A stretch of 6,252 nt of DNA. Source: JBFJWU01 sp041623475 [NCBI: bacterium] (GTDB lineage Bacteria > J088). The position numbers were made by a program, and so were the translations under genes. The stretch's first letter is position 1. Every line of letters starts with the position of its first letter. The DNA lies in NCBI GenBank assembly GCA_041623475.1, contig JBFJWU010000209.1, positions 1 to 6,252 on the forward strand, given 5' to 3'. Under the pieces are notes generated by a model. It was not told where the DNA came from. It saw nothing but the letters and a program-made list of their open reading frames with translations, and made no database searches. Below are positions 1-6,054 of the stretch, piece after piece.

Positions 1-1326
1 CGCCCCGGCCCGGTTGTCGTTGACATCCCCAAGGACGTCCAGAACGCCGAGATAAATTTTGACGGCAACGCATCACTGGAACTGGATCGGTTCCGCAAAC
101 GAATCCAGATGCTGAAATCGCGGACGGTACCAGCGGCACAGGCGAAAAAGTTTTTGCGGGCGCTGGAAAAAAGCGAACGGCCCTTGGTTTATGCAGGCGG
201 CGGCGTTATCAACAGCGAAGCAGCAGCCGAATTTCGCAAATTCTGCGACGTGTTCAACCTGCCGGTTGTGACGACATTGATGGGCATCGGTGCGATTGAT
301 ACGACGGACCCGAAATCGTTGAAGATGCTGGGAATGCACGGTACCGCATACGCAAACTACGCCGTCGAGGACTGCGATTTGCTGGTTGCGGTCGGGGCAC
401 GTTTCGATGACCGTGTTGCCGGCAATCCCGCGAAATTTGCGCCCAATGCGAAGTTTATCGCCCACATCGATATCGACGAATCCGAAATCGGCAAAGTCAA
501 AGCGGTTGACTGGCACCACATTTCCGACGCCCGGATCGCTCTGACATCGCTGGTCGACGCGCAAAAACAGACCAAAGTAGTGAAGAACAAGTTTTCGGCC
601 TGGCACAAACACCTGGCAGGGATGAAGAAAACTCATGCCATGGGCTACCAGCAGGACGGCGACCTGATTCAACCCGGCTATGTCCTGGAAGAACTGAACA
701 AACTGACCGGCGGCGACGCAATCGTTACGACCGGCGTTGGCCAGCACCAGATGTGGGCGGCCCAGTATTGTGACTTCCACAGCCCGCGGACCTGGCTGAC
801 ATCGGGCAGCATGGGCACGATGGGTTTTGGCCTGCCCGCCGCAATCGGCGCCCAGTTTGCCCGGCCGGACCTGACGGTTATTGATGTTGACGGCGACGGG
901 TCACTGCGGATGAATCTGGGCGAACTTGAAACCGCAACAACCTATGACACGCCCGTTAAGGTCCTGCTGCTCAATAATCTGGGTGACGGAATGGTACGGC
1001 AATGGCAGAAGCTGTTTTTTGACAACAGGTTTTCCGGCAGCGACAAAAGCCTGCACAAGAAAAACTGGGTCCAGGCCGCCGAGGCCGACGGTTTTGGCTT
1101 TGCCAGGGTAATCTCGACCAAGAACGAGGTCCGGCGCGCCCTGAAGTCGTTCCTGGCGTTCAACGGCCCGGCATTGCTGGATGTCCGCATCGATCGTGAA
1201 GCGGGCGTCTACCCCATGGTCGGCCCCGGCCAGAGCTACGAGGCGATGATCACCGGGCCCCATATCAAGGACCGCAGCGGCGGACAGGGCAGCGACGAGA
1301 AACTGGATACAGCGGCGCTGTTTTAG
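1..1326 (+). CDS. ilvB: Acetolactate synthase (AHAS) large, catalytic subunit, 5'-truncated by window edge
   Basis: This ThDP-dependent enzyme condenses pyruvate with pyruvate or 2-oxobutyrate, the first common step of valine, leucine and isoleucine synthesis, in the cytosol. Frame 1 is open from base 1 and begins with RPGPVVVDIPKD, a block about 150 residues into E. coli IlvI, so the N-terminal PYR domain with the catalytic Glu lies outside the window. What follows is the central domain (GMHGTAYAN, RFDDRVAGN, HIDIDESEIGK) and the C-terminal ThDP domain: VGQHQMW at 736-756, GDG at 892-900 and NN at 973-978, i.e. the GDG-X(24-27)-NN metal/cofactor motif. MVRQWQ follows, with the Trp known from sulfonylurea-type inhibitor binding. 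Unusually, the usual NNxYLGMV reads NNLGDGMV, and a polar tail of about 30 residues follows the family core. No small regulatory subunit (ilvN/ilvH) follows; the next gene is convergent. Family assignment is secure; ilvB versus ilvI/ilvG naming is not. Confidence 0.95.
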   Translation, partial: RPGPVVVDIPKDVQNAEINFDGNASLELDRFRKRIQMLKSRTVPAAQAKKFLRALEKSERPLVYAGGGVINSEAAAEFRKFCDVFNLPVVTTLMGIGAIDTTDPKSLKMLGMHGTAYANYAVEDCDLLVAVGARFDDRVAGNPAKFAPNAKFIAHIDIDESEIGKVKAVDWHHISDARIALTSLVDAQKQTKVVKNKFSAWHKHLAGMKKTHAMGYQQDGDLIQPGYVLEELNKLTGGDAIVTTGVGQHQMWAAQYCDFHSPRTWLTSGSMGTMGFGLPAAIGAQFARPDLTVIDVDGDGSLRMNLGELETATTYDTPVKVLLLNNLGDGMVRQWQKLFFDNRFSGSDKSLHKKNWVQAAEADGFGFARVISTKNEVRRALKSFLAFNGPALLDVRIDREAGVYPMVGPGQSYEAMITGPHIKDRSGGQGSDEKLDTAALF

Positions 1327-1790
1327 CCCGGACCTGTTTGTCCCGTGTTGCGCCCGCTGCGGCGTTTCGCTGCCTGGGCTGTCAAGCGGTCCTGGATTTC
1401 ACGCAACTCGACCATTGTCAACTGCACCAGGCGCCGCCCCCGCAGCCGAAACGTATTGCGAACCCTGGCAATCCCGGCACGCAGTTCCTCCAGATGTTCC
1501 GGGTCCCGAGCACGGGTCAGGATTTCCTCGGCCTCGGCACGGGCTGCCATTGCTTTTTCGCGGAATACCGCGAGCGCCCGTCGCGCCCAGACAAATTCGA
1601 TACCCAGGATCGCCAACCCGGCCGGGATGACCAGGCTGCCCGGCCCGGGCAGGAAAACCATGATGCAGCCAAGCAGCAGGACCGTCCCGCCAACGATCCC
1701 GACAATCAGTTGCCGGGTGCGCCGATCGGCATCACGAAAATGCGATTCCAGTTCGTGGCGGGCCAGGTCAATCTGTTGCCGAAGGTCCAT
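1323..1790 (-). CDS. PGPGW-family small transmembrane protein (TIGR02611-like)
   Basis: A 155-residue membrane protein of unknown function. A basic/acidic amphipathic N-terminus (about 1-27) is followed by a hydrophobic hairpin: segment 1 about 28-47, the turn P48-G-P-G51, then segment 2 about 52-67 ending in FVWARR. PGPG between two hydrophobic segments followed by E-F-x-W-A-R-R is the signature of the PGPGW putative transmembrane family. The C-terminal half is charged and predicted helical, probably cytoplasmic. The start is well fixed: an in-frame TGA lies directly before the ATG (TGAATG). No convincing SD precedes it. The TAA stop overlaps the acetolactate synthase TAG by 4 bp in convergent orientation. 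No function should be inferred from the neighbours, since transcription is convergent with the synthase and divergent from tRNA-Gln. Confidence 0.85.
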   Translation of the reverse strand: MDLRQQIDLARHELESHFRDADRRTRQLIVGIVGGTVLLLGCIMVFLPGPGSLVIPAGLAILGIEFVWARRALAVFREKAMAARAEAEEILTRARDPEHLEELRAGIARVRNTFRLRGRRLVQLTMVELREIQDRLTAQAAKRRSGRNTGQTGPG

Positions 1791-1816
1791 TCATATATGG
1801 TATCTGCGACCCGTAA

Positions 1817-1854
1817 CAACCGCCCGACCCGCGGTTGCCATCAGCGGGCGTTTT
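1817..1854 (+). other. Two mutually exclusive hairpins upstream of tRNA-Gln
   Basis: Seen directly: CAACCGC (1817-1823) can pair with GCGGTTG (1831-1837), a perfect 7-bp stem with a 7-nt loop. Alternatively CGCCCG (1821-1826) can pair with CGGGCG (1845-1850), immediately followed by TTTT (1851-1854). The two structures share bases and cannot coexist. In the + direction the second resembles a weak intrinsic terminator in front of the tRNA gene. In the - direction the region is the 5' leader of the PGPGW gene. I saw no good sigma70 promoter for the tRNA in 1850-1888. The stems are short and the region is GC-rich, so chance is possible. Confidence 0.25.
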
Positions 1855-1888
1855 ACATACATTGAAAGCCTGTCGAAACGGCAGTAAC

Positions 1889-1963
1889 TGGGGTATCGTC
1901 TAACTGGCAGGACTCTGGATTCTGGTTCCAGCTATCAAGGTTCGAATCCTTGTACCCCAGCCA
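1889..1963 (+). tRNA. glnV: tRNA-Gln, anticodon CTG, CCA encoded
   Basis: A complete 75-nt cloverleaf read by eye. Acceptor TGGGGTA (1889-1895) pairs with TACCCCA (1953-1959), giving the weak U1-A72 pair typical of bacterial tRNA-Gln. Anticodon stem CTGGA (1915-1919) pairs with TCCAG (1927-1931) around loop TTCTGGT, placing anticodon CTG at 1922-1924, which reads CAG codons. T-stem CAAGG (1936-1940) pairs with CCTTG (1948-1952) around TTCGAAT. G1960 is the discriminator and CCA is encoded at 1961-1963. The acceptor, T-loop and 3' end closely match E. coli tRNA-Gln(CUG). It stands alone rather than in a tRNA cluster, and its 3' end is the first copy of the tandem repeat that follows. The symbol is by analogy with E. 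coli. Confidence 0.97.
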
Positions 1964-2191
1964 TTTCTTACGCTCGCGACGTGGGCGTTCCAGGCAACCG
2001 GCTACGTGGTCAACAAACCGCCATTCGCCACTTGCGTGCTCGAATCCTTGTACCCCAGCCATTTCTTACGCTCACGACGTGGGCGTTCCAGGCAACCGGC
2101 TACGTGGTCAACAAACCGCCATTCGCCACTTGCGTGCTCGAATCCTTGTACCCCAGCCATTTCTTACGCTCGCGACGTGGGCGTTCCAGGC
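1942..2191. repeat. 2.55 tandem copies of a 98-bp unit carrying the tRNA-Gln 3' end
   Basis: The unit copies are 1942-2039, 2040-2137 and a partial third 2138-2191 (54 bp). Each begins with the last 22 nt of tRNA-Gln, from within the T-loop through CCA (1942-1963, 2040-2061, 2138-2159), followed by a 76-bp spacer starting TTTCTTACGCTC. Homology stops sharply on the left (T1941 versus C2039 and C2137) and on the right after CCAGGC. The copies are identical except for A2074 in copy 2, where copies 1 and 3 have G. Copies 2 and 3 lack the 5' T-stem strand CAAGG, so they cannot fold as tRNAs. The architecture parallels E. coli tyrT, where 178-bp repeats carrying about 19 bp of the tRNA-Tyr 3' end lie downstream of the tRNA and give rtT RNA. 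Transcription of this copy is inferred, not shown. No variable spacers are present, so it is not CRISPR. Confidence 0.95.
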
Positions 2192-2220
2192 CTATACAAA
2201 TTCGGCAGATTAGTAGCGCC

Positions 2221-3885
2221 CTAAAACCGGTCAGCCGAAGCCAGGTTCCACAGGCGCATCCAGTCGGACGGTGCTTCGCCATCGACCAGGCTCTCGCGCT
2301 GTAACAAAGGATAGATGTCGGCAAATGAGCGAACATCTGTCGGCGAGACCCGGCGATAAATGTGATACGGTTGCAAGTCTTTTGGATGTTCCAACCCCGC
2401 AGCGCCCAACAGTTCGTAGGCGCTGGCAACGGTTTTCGCATGGAACTGGTGAACCCGCTTCGCTTTGTCGCCAACCACCAGGCCTTTTTCCAGTCGAGGA
2501 TCCTGGGTCGCGACTCCAACCGGGCAGTGGTTGGTGTTGCACTTGAGCGCCTGAATACACCCCAGGGCAAACATCATGGGGCGAGCCGCATTTACAAGGT
2601 CAGCACCCAGGGCCAGCAATCGCAGGATGTGGAATCCCGTTGTGATCTTGCCGGCTGCAATCAGCTTGACTCGATCGCGCAATCCGACACCCACCAGCGC
2701 CCGATGGATATACATCAGCCCGTTGTCCAGCGGTACGCCAACCGAGTTGGCAAATTCCAGCGGCGCCGCCCCGGTACCGCCTTCGGCCCCGTCTACGGTG
2801 ATAAAATCCGGTGTGATCCCGGTTTCCAGCATCGCCTTGCATAACCCCAGGAACTCCCGGCGACTGCCCAGGCAAAGCTTGAAACCAATCGGTTTCCCAC
2901 CTGACAACTTGCGCATCTGCCGGATAAACTCCAGCAACTCAATTGGCGTCGAAAACGCTGTATGTGCCGGCGGTGAATGAACACTGACACCAGGCTCAAC
3001 ACCCCGGATCCTTGCAATTTCCGGAGTCACTTTGGCAGCGGGCAGGATACCGCCGTGTCCGGGCTTCGCCCCCTGTGACAGCTTCAGCTCAATCATCTTG
3101 ACCGCGTCAATCGAGGCGGTCTCGGCAAACTTGTCCGGATCAAAGCCGCCGTCACTGGCCCGGCAGCCAAAATATCCGGTCCCGACCTGCCAGACCAGGT
3201 CACCGCCTGGCTCCAGGTGATAGGGGCTGATCCCGCCCTCGCCGGTATTATGCGAAAATCGACCGGTCTGCGCGCCCTTGTTCAATGCCAGGATGGCATT
3301 GCGACTAAGCGCACCGTAGCTCATTCCCGACACGTTCAAAAGCGAACTCCTGTAGGGACGTGAACAGTTGGCGCCACCAATCGGGATCCGAGCCTCTTCT
3401 GATCGCGCATTCCGCGCTGCAATTGAATGATTGATCCATTCGTAGCCAACGCGATTCACGTCCCGCATTGTACCGAACGGCATCGTGTCCAGTTGGCCTT
3501 TGGCCCGCTGGTAAATGATCGATCGTTTTTCGCGACTGAACGGGTTTTCTTCCGAATCGGACTCGACGAAGTACTGGCGGATTTCCGGCCGGATCGATTC
3601 CAGAACGTAACGGAGGCGGCCAAGAACCGGGAAATTCCGCCGGATCGTGTGCTGGGTCTGGAGGATGTCCGAGATGCCCAGCCACGCATAAGGGACAACA
3701 ACAACCAACCCGAGTGCCGCCCAGCGATTCCAGACCGTCAGCCCGCCAACCAAAAGCGTCAGCAAACCCAGCGACACCAGGTACGCGGTAACCGACCATT
3801 TCTCGATAATGCCCGGCACCCTTGCCGGTGCCGGGGAATGCAACCGACGGGTATCTGGAACTGCGGGCTGGTTGGATTGGCTCAC
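2221..3885 (-). CDS. Membrane-anchored FMN-binding glutamate synthase family protein (GltB synthase domain only)
   Basis: A 554-residue protein with the FMN/[3Fe-4S] synthase domain of glutamate synthase, where glutamine-derived ammonia and 2-oxoglutarate form glutamate in the classical enzyme. Two hydrophobic segments lie at about 33-52 and 56-71, placing the catalytic part at the inner membrane. Core motifs are NTGEGG (213-218), AKPGHGG (273-279; GltB has KPGEGG), VDGAEGGTGAAP (364-375, flavin phosphate region) and Cys443, Cys449 and Cys454 with CX5CX4C spacing, as in the GltB 3Fe-4S cluster. There is no N-terminal Cys1 glutaminase domain and no adjacent GltD-like subunit, so the ammonia and electron donors are unknown and true glutamate synthase activity is not established. 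Start: GTG at 3885, set by a perfect AGGAGG with a 6-nt spacer. It resembles stand-alone proteins such as Bacillus YerD. It is convergent with the tRNA repeat locus (29 bp away) and divergent from the MFS gene. Confidence 0.92.
   Translation of the reverse strand: MSQSNQPAVPDTRRLHSPAPARVPGIIEKWSVTAYLVSLGLLTLLVGGLTVWNRWAALGLVVVVPYAWLGISDILQTQHTIRRNFPVLGRLRYVLESIRPEIRQYFVESDSEENPFSREKRSIIYQRAKGQLDTMPFGTMRDVNRVGYEWINHSIAARNARSEEARIPIGGANCSRPYRSSLLNVSGMSYGALSRNAILALNKGAQTGRFSHNTGEGGISPYHLEPGGDLVWQVGTGYFGCRASDGGFDPDKFAETASIDAVKMIELKLSQGAKPGHGGILPAAKVTPEIARIRGVEPGVSVHSPPAHTAFSTPIELLEFIRQMRKLSGGKPIGFKLCLGSRREFLGLCKAMLETGITPDFITVDGAEGGTGAAPLEFANSVGVPLDNGLMYIHRALVGVGLRDRVKLIAAGKITTGFHILRLLALGADLVNAARPMMFALGCIQALKCNTNHCPVGVATQDPRLEKGLVVGDKAKRVHQFHAKTVASAYELLGAAGLEHPKDLQPYHIYRRVSPTDVRSFADIYPLLQRESLVDGEAPSDWMRLWNLASADRF
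3812..3835 (-). other. Perfect 9-bp GC hairpin inside the 5' coding region of the glutamate-synthase-like gene
   Basis: CCCGGCACC (3812-3820) is an exact inverted repeat of GGTGCCGGG (3827-3835) with a 6-nt loop. In the mRNA of the minus-strand gene it starts about 50 nt after the GTG, in codons for the P-A-P-A-R-V-P-G segment before the first membrane segment. It could affect early elongation or mRNA stability. It lacks a T-tract, so it is not an intrinsic terminator. The structure is certain as an inverted repeat; a function is speculative. Confidence 0.5.
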
Positions 3886-3891
3886 GTCAGG

Positions 3892-3897
3892 CCTCCT
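3892..3897 (-). promoter_or_regulatory. Strong Shine-Dalgarno AGGAGG fixing a GTG start
   Basis: On the minus strand AGGAGG is followed by CCTGAC and then GTG (3885-3883). Six matching bases at ideal spacing decide the GTG start over the ATG at 3902-3900, which is out of frame. Confidence 0.8.
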
Positions 3898-3973
3898 GTC
3901 ATGATTCGTATCGTATCAGGTGCCAGATCCGCCCGGCACAGCTGCTTTTTCGATGCTGGGGCAACATGTCGAC

Positions 3974-5185
3974 ATGCACAGAAACTTGAAGTTATATCCG
4001 TATTATGCGGCTTCCTCACAGGCCCTGTTCTGGTTACCAGTCTATATGCTGTACTTTGTCAGCGAACTGGGTCTTGCACAGGCGCTGCTGCTGGAATCCA
4101 TCTACTACGGTACGGTTGTCCTGCTGGAGTTGCCGTCCGGGTATCTGTCGGACCGCTGGGGTCGGCGTGTTGTCCTGATCGCTGCGGGACTGGCCGGGTT
4201 TATTGCCCATGGCCTGTTCGTTGGCAGCGATACGTTTGCCGGTTTTGCCATCGCCCAGATGCTTTTGGCCGCATCAATTGCCTTTCGATCCGGTAGCGAC
4301 ACCTCACTGCATTTCGACAGCCTGGTCCTGCACGGCGATCCGGACGAGTACGGGAAACGGGAAGCCCGTATTGAACGCATCAGCTTCGTGGTGACCGGCG
4401 CCGCTGCGATCCTGGGCGGTGCCGCCGCCACAGTGGACCTGCGGGGCGCATTTGTGCTGGCCGCCATCGCGTCGCTGATCGAAACGGTTCTGGCCGCGTC
4501 TATGAACGAACCATTGTTGCCCGGCCAGCGGGCCAGGAAAATTGCCAGTCAGGCTCGTGCCATCGGCCGTTCCCTTGGCCCGACCTATGTGCGCTGGCTG
4601 TTTGGATTCGGTGTTGTGATGACGGTCCTCAACCACATCCCCTACGAGTTCTACCAGCCGCTGATCGATCGTTTTGCCGACAGCCTGGCGGCACATCAGG
4701 TCCCGACACCTGTGATGACAGCGGCCCACGCAGCCCTGGCGATGTTTGTCGCCGCGCCGGTTGCCGGCTGGAGTACCGCGGTCGCCAGGAGGATCGGAAC
4801 GCCCGCGTGCCTGATGATGGCCGCCATCCTGCAGGCCGCGATTATCTGCTTGATGGCATGGATTGCCCATCCCGTTGTTGTTTTCGCACTACTGCTGCGC
4901 AGCGTCCCGCGGGCATTGATGACAGCTCCGCTTCGTGCGGCTATTGCGCCCCATGTGGGCAGCAGCCTGCGGGCGACCTGGCTGTCACTGCAGAGTCTGG
5001 TTGGCAGATTGGGGTTTGCGGCCGTGTTGGTTGCCCTGGGTACTTCAGCCAGCCAGGGCATCTACTCGGCGTTGCTATTGTCCGCGCAACTGACCCTGGC
5101 TTTGATTGCAGTCCTGGGGGCCTTTGGCGCAATCGCGTGGACGAACCGTCACCCGCCCGACGGGCAGGTTTCCGAAGGCTTATAA
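3974..5185 (+). CDS. Major facilitator superfamily (MFS) transporter
   Basis: A 403-residue inner-membrane secondary transporter, about the usual 400 for a 12-helix MFS protein. The N-terminal half carries motif A between helices 2 and 3 as GYLSDRWGRR (residues 56-65), preceded by E-L-P, a combination common in drug/efflux-type MFS proteins. The rest is a series of Ala/Leu/Val/Ile-rich segments with short charged loops, including a longer central basic loop (PGQRARK) typical between helices 6 and 7. Substrate cannot be read from the sequence. I chose the ATG at 3974 (MHRNLKLYPYY) because a short basic N-terminus directly before helix 1 is usual. In-frame alternatives are ATG 3953 and GTG 3920; none has a good SD. 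It is divergent from the glutamate-synthase-like gene, with a short (about 90 bp) shared upstream region. Its 3' end overlaps the next, convergent gene by 37 bp. Confidence 0.88.
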   Translation: MHRNLKLYPYYAASSQALFWLPVYMLYFVSELGLAQALLLESIYYGTVVLLELPSGYLSDRWGRRVVLIAAGLAGFIAHGLFVGSDTFAGFAIAQMLLAASIAFRSGSDTSLHFDSLVLHGDPDEYGKREARIERISFVVTGAAAILGGAAATVDLRGAFVLAAIASLIETVLAASMNEPLLPGQRARKIASQARAIGRSLGPTYVRWLFGFGVVMTVLNHIPYEFYQPLIDRFADSLAAHQVPTPVMTAAHAALAMFVAAPVAGWSTAVARRIGTPACLMMAAILQAAIICLMAWIAHPVVVFALLLRSVPRALMTAPLRAAIAPHVGSSLRATWLSLQSLVGRLGFAAVLVALGTSASQGIYSALLLSAQLTLALIAVLGAFGAIAWTNRHPPDGQVSEGL

Positions 5186-6054
5186 ACTTTTGTGCGGAGC
5201 GCTTCGATGGGCTCCATCAAGGGGTCCCACAGGTATTTGTCATACTTGCCGGATTCAACGGCCTCGTGAAAACGTTCCCGCAGGTAGACCGAAAGTTCGA
5301 ATGTATATTGGGATGCGACATCAACGGGACAGACCCGGTCAATCAGGTCGAGCGCCTGAAAGGCTGCATCGCGCCCGACACGCTGCATCTCCGCTTCTGC
5401 GTACACCACGTACCATAGCGCGTAATGTCGCTCCATCAACGGCCGCACCTGATCCAGGTATGCGTAACCCTTTTTCAGGGAGCCGACGCTCATTGGAAAC
5501 GGCGGCAGTTTTATATACGCTTTAGCCATTCCCAACGTTGCCGTACCAAACATGTAACTATTGTCGCGGGAATTGGCTTCTTCCAGTCGCTTGAAAAATG
5601 CTGGTACTTGATTCAGGAAATCAAGGACCCCGTTGATCAACGCCTCGTAGCCCCAGAAAATTGCTGACCACATTGGCCCGGCCGCGCTGTCCGCATGATC
5701 AGCCGCAACGCGATCAGACGTCTTCCGGCCGATTCGGGCCACGCGGATTCGTTCCGACTTGTCCTGCGGCAAGGATTGCCACCACAGGTTGACATAGCTG
5801 AGTGTCCATTCGCCGTACTCACGGCGACCGGTTGAAACGTACTGGTCCCAGAGGTGCTTGATAAACGGTTCGACATCATGAACACCGGCGACAACGTTAC
5901 GAATTCGATCGTAATTGGTCCCAATCGGACCAAACGGGTCAAACAGATCCAGATCCAGGTCTTCGGGGCGCACCGCCAGTCCGGTTGCCGGCAATGCCAG
6001 GACAGCGGCCCCGCCGACGCAGTTGGCCAGCAATGTTCTACGATTCTGTTTCAC
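5149..6054 (-). CDS. Secreted helical protein, possibly TRAP-transporter T-component (TatT)-like
   Basis: About 301 residues with an export signal: K-Q-N-R-R-T-L-L-A then a hydrophobic stretch to A27 (ALPATGLA), a plausible signal peptidase site. The twin arginine followed by T-L-L suggests Tat export, though Sec is possible. LANC at 9-12 is a poor lipobox. The mature part is helical. A stretch W129-SAIFWGYEAL, then PAFFKRLEEA (151-160), then Y-x-K-L-P-P-F-P-M-S-x-G-S-L-K-K-G-Y (180-197) and WYVVYAEAEMQ (214-224) recalls the TPR-like TatT family, in which a helical repeat is followed by a G/S-containing loop and a YAE/YA segment. No TRAP P, Q or M genes are nearby, so the assignment is tentative. 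Start: GTG 6054 gives a compact signal peptide. ATG 6099 is an in-frame alternative (316 aa). The TTG at 6207 would overlap the divergent gene. The stop lies inside the 3' end of the MFS gene. Confidence 0.7.
   Translation of the reverse strand: MKQNRRTLLANCVGGAAVLALPATGLAVRPEDLDLDLFDPFGPIGTNYDRIRNVVAGVHDVEPFIKHLWDQYVSTGRREYGEWTLSYVNLWWQSLPQDKSERIRVARIGRKTSDRVAADHADSAAGPMWSAIFWGYEALINGVLDFLNQVPAFFKRLEEANSRDNSYMFGTATLGMAKAYIKLPPFPMSVGSLKKGYAYLDQVRPLMERHYALWYVVYAEAEMQRVGRDAAFQALDLIDRVCPVDVASQYTFELSVYLRERFHEAVESGKYDKYLWDPLMEPIEALRTKVYKPSETCPSGG

Noticed and set aside
73-780. 235-codon minus-strand ORF opposite the acetolactate synthase
   Set aside because: It is a shadow of the synthase coding strand with no recognisable family; the forward frame has clear AHAS motifs.
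1338-1887. Two long plus-strand ORFs opposite the PGPGW gene
   Set aside because: Their compositions (Pro/Arg/Ser-rich) are those of GC-rich shadow frames, while the minus frame has the PGPGW signature and a start directly after an in-frame stop.
1853-2062. Minus-strand ORF giving a peptide with WLGYKDSNLDS
   Set aside because: It is the antisense translation of the tRNA-Gln 3' end and repeat; peptides of this type are well-known spurious gene calls next to tRNAs.
1942-2191. CRISPR array
   Set aside because: The whole 98-bp unit is conserved with no variable spacers, and no cas genes are present.
1942-2191. Attachment sites of an integrated island at the tRNA 3' end
   Set aside because: The tRNA 3' end is a typical att core, but copies are only 98 bp apart and no integrase or cargo lies between or beside them; the flanking genes look like ordinary chromosome. 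A remnant of past integration cannot be excluded.
2192-2220. Intrinsic terminator between the repeats and the glutamate-synthase-like gene
   Set aside because: No GC-rich inverted repeat followed by a T-run on either strand could be found in this 29-bp gap.
1950-2304. Three overlapping plus-strand ORFs across the repeat array as conventional genes
   Set aside because: They start at TTG/GTG without an SD, repeat themselves in shifted frames and match no family. Kept only as an observation about stop-free sequence.
3427-4296. 289-codon plus-strand ORF spanning the divergent junction
   Set aside because: It runs antisense to the glutamate-synthase-like gene and then out of frame with the MFS gene, and has no family features.
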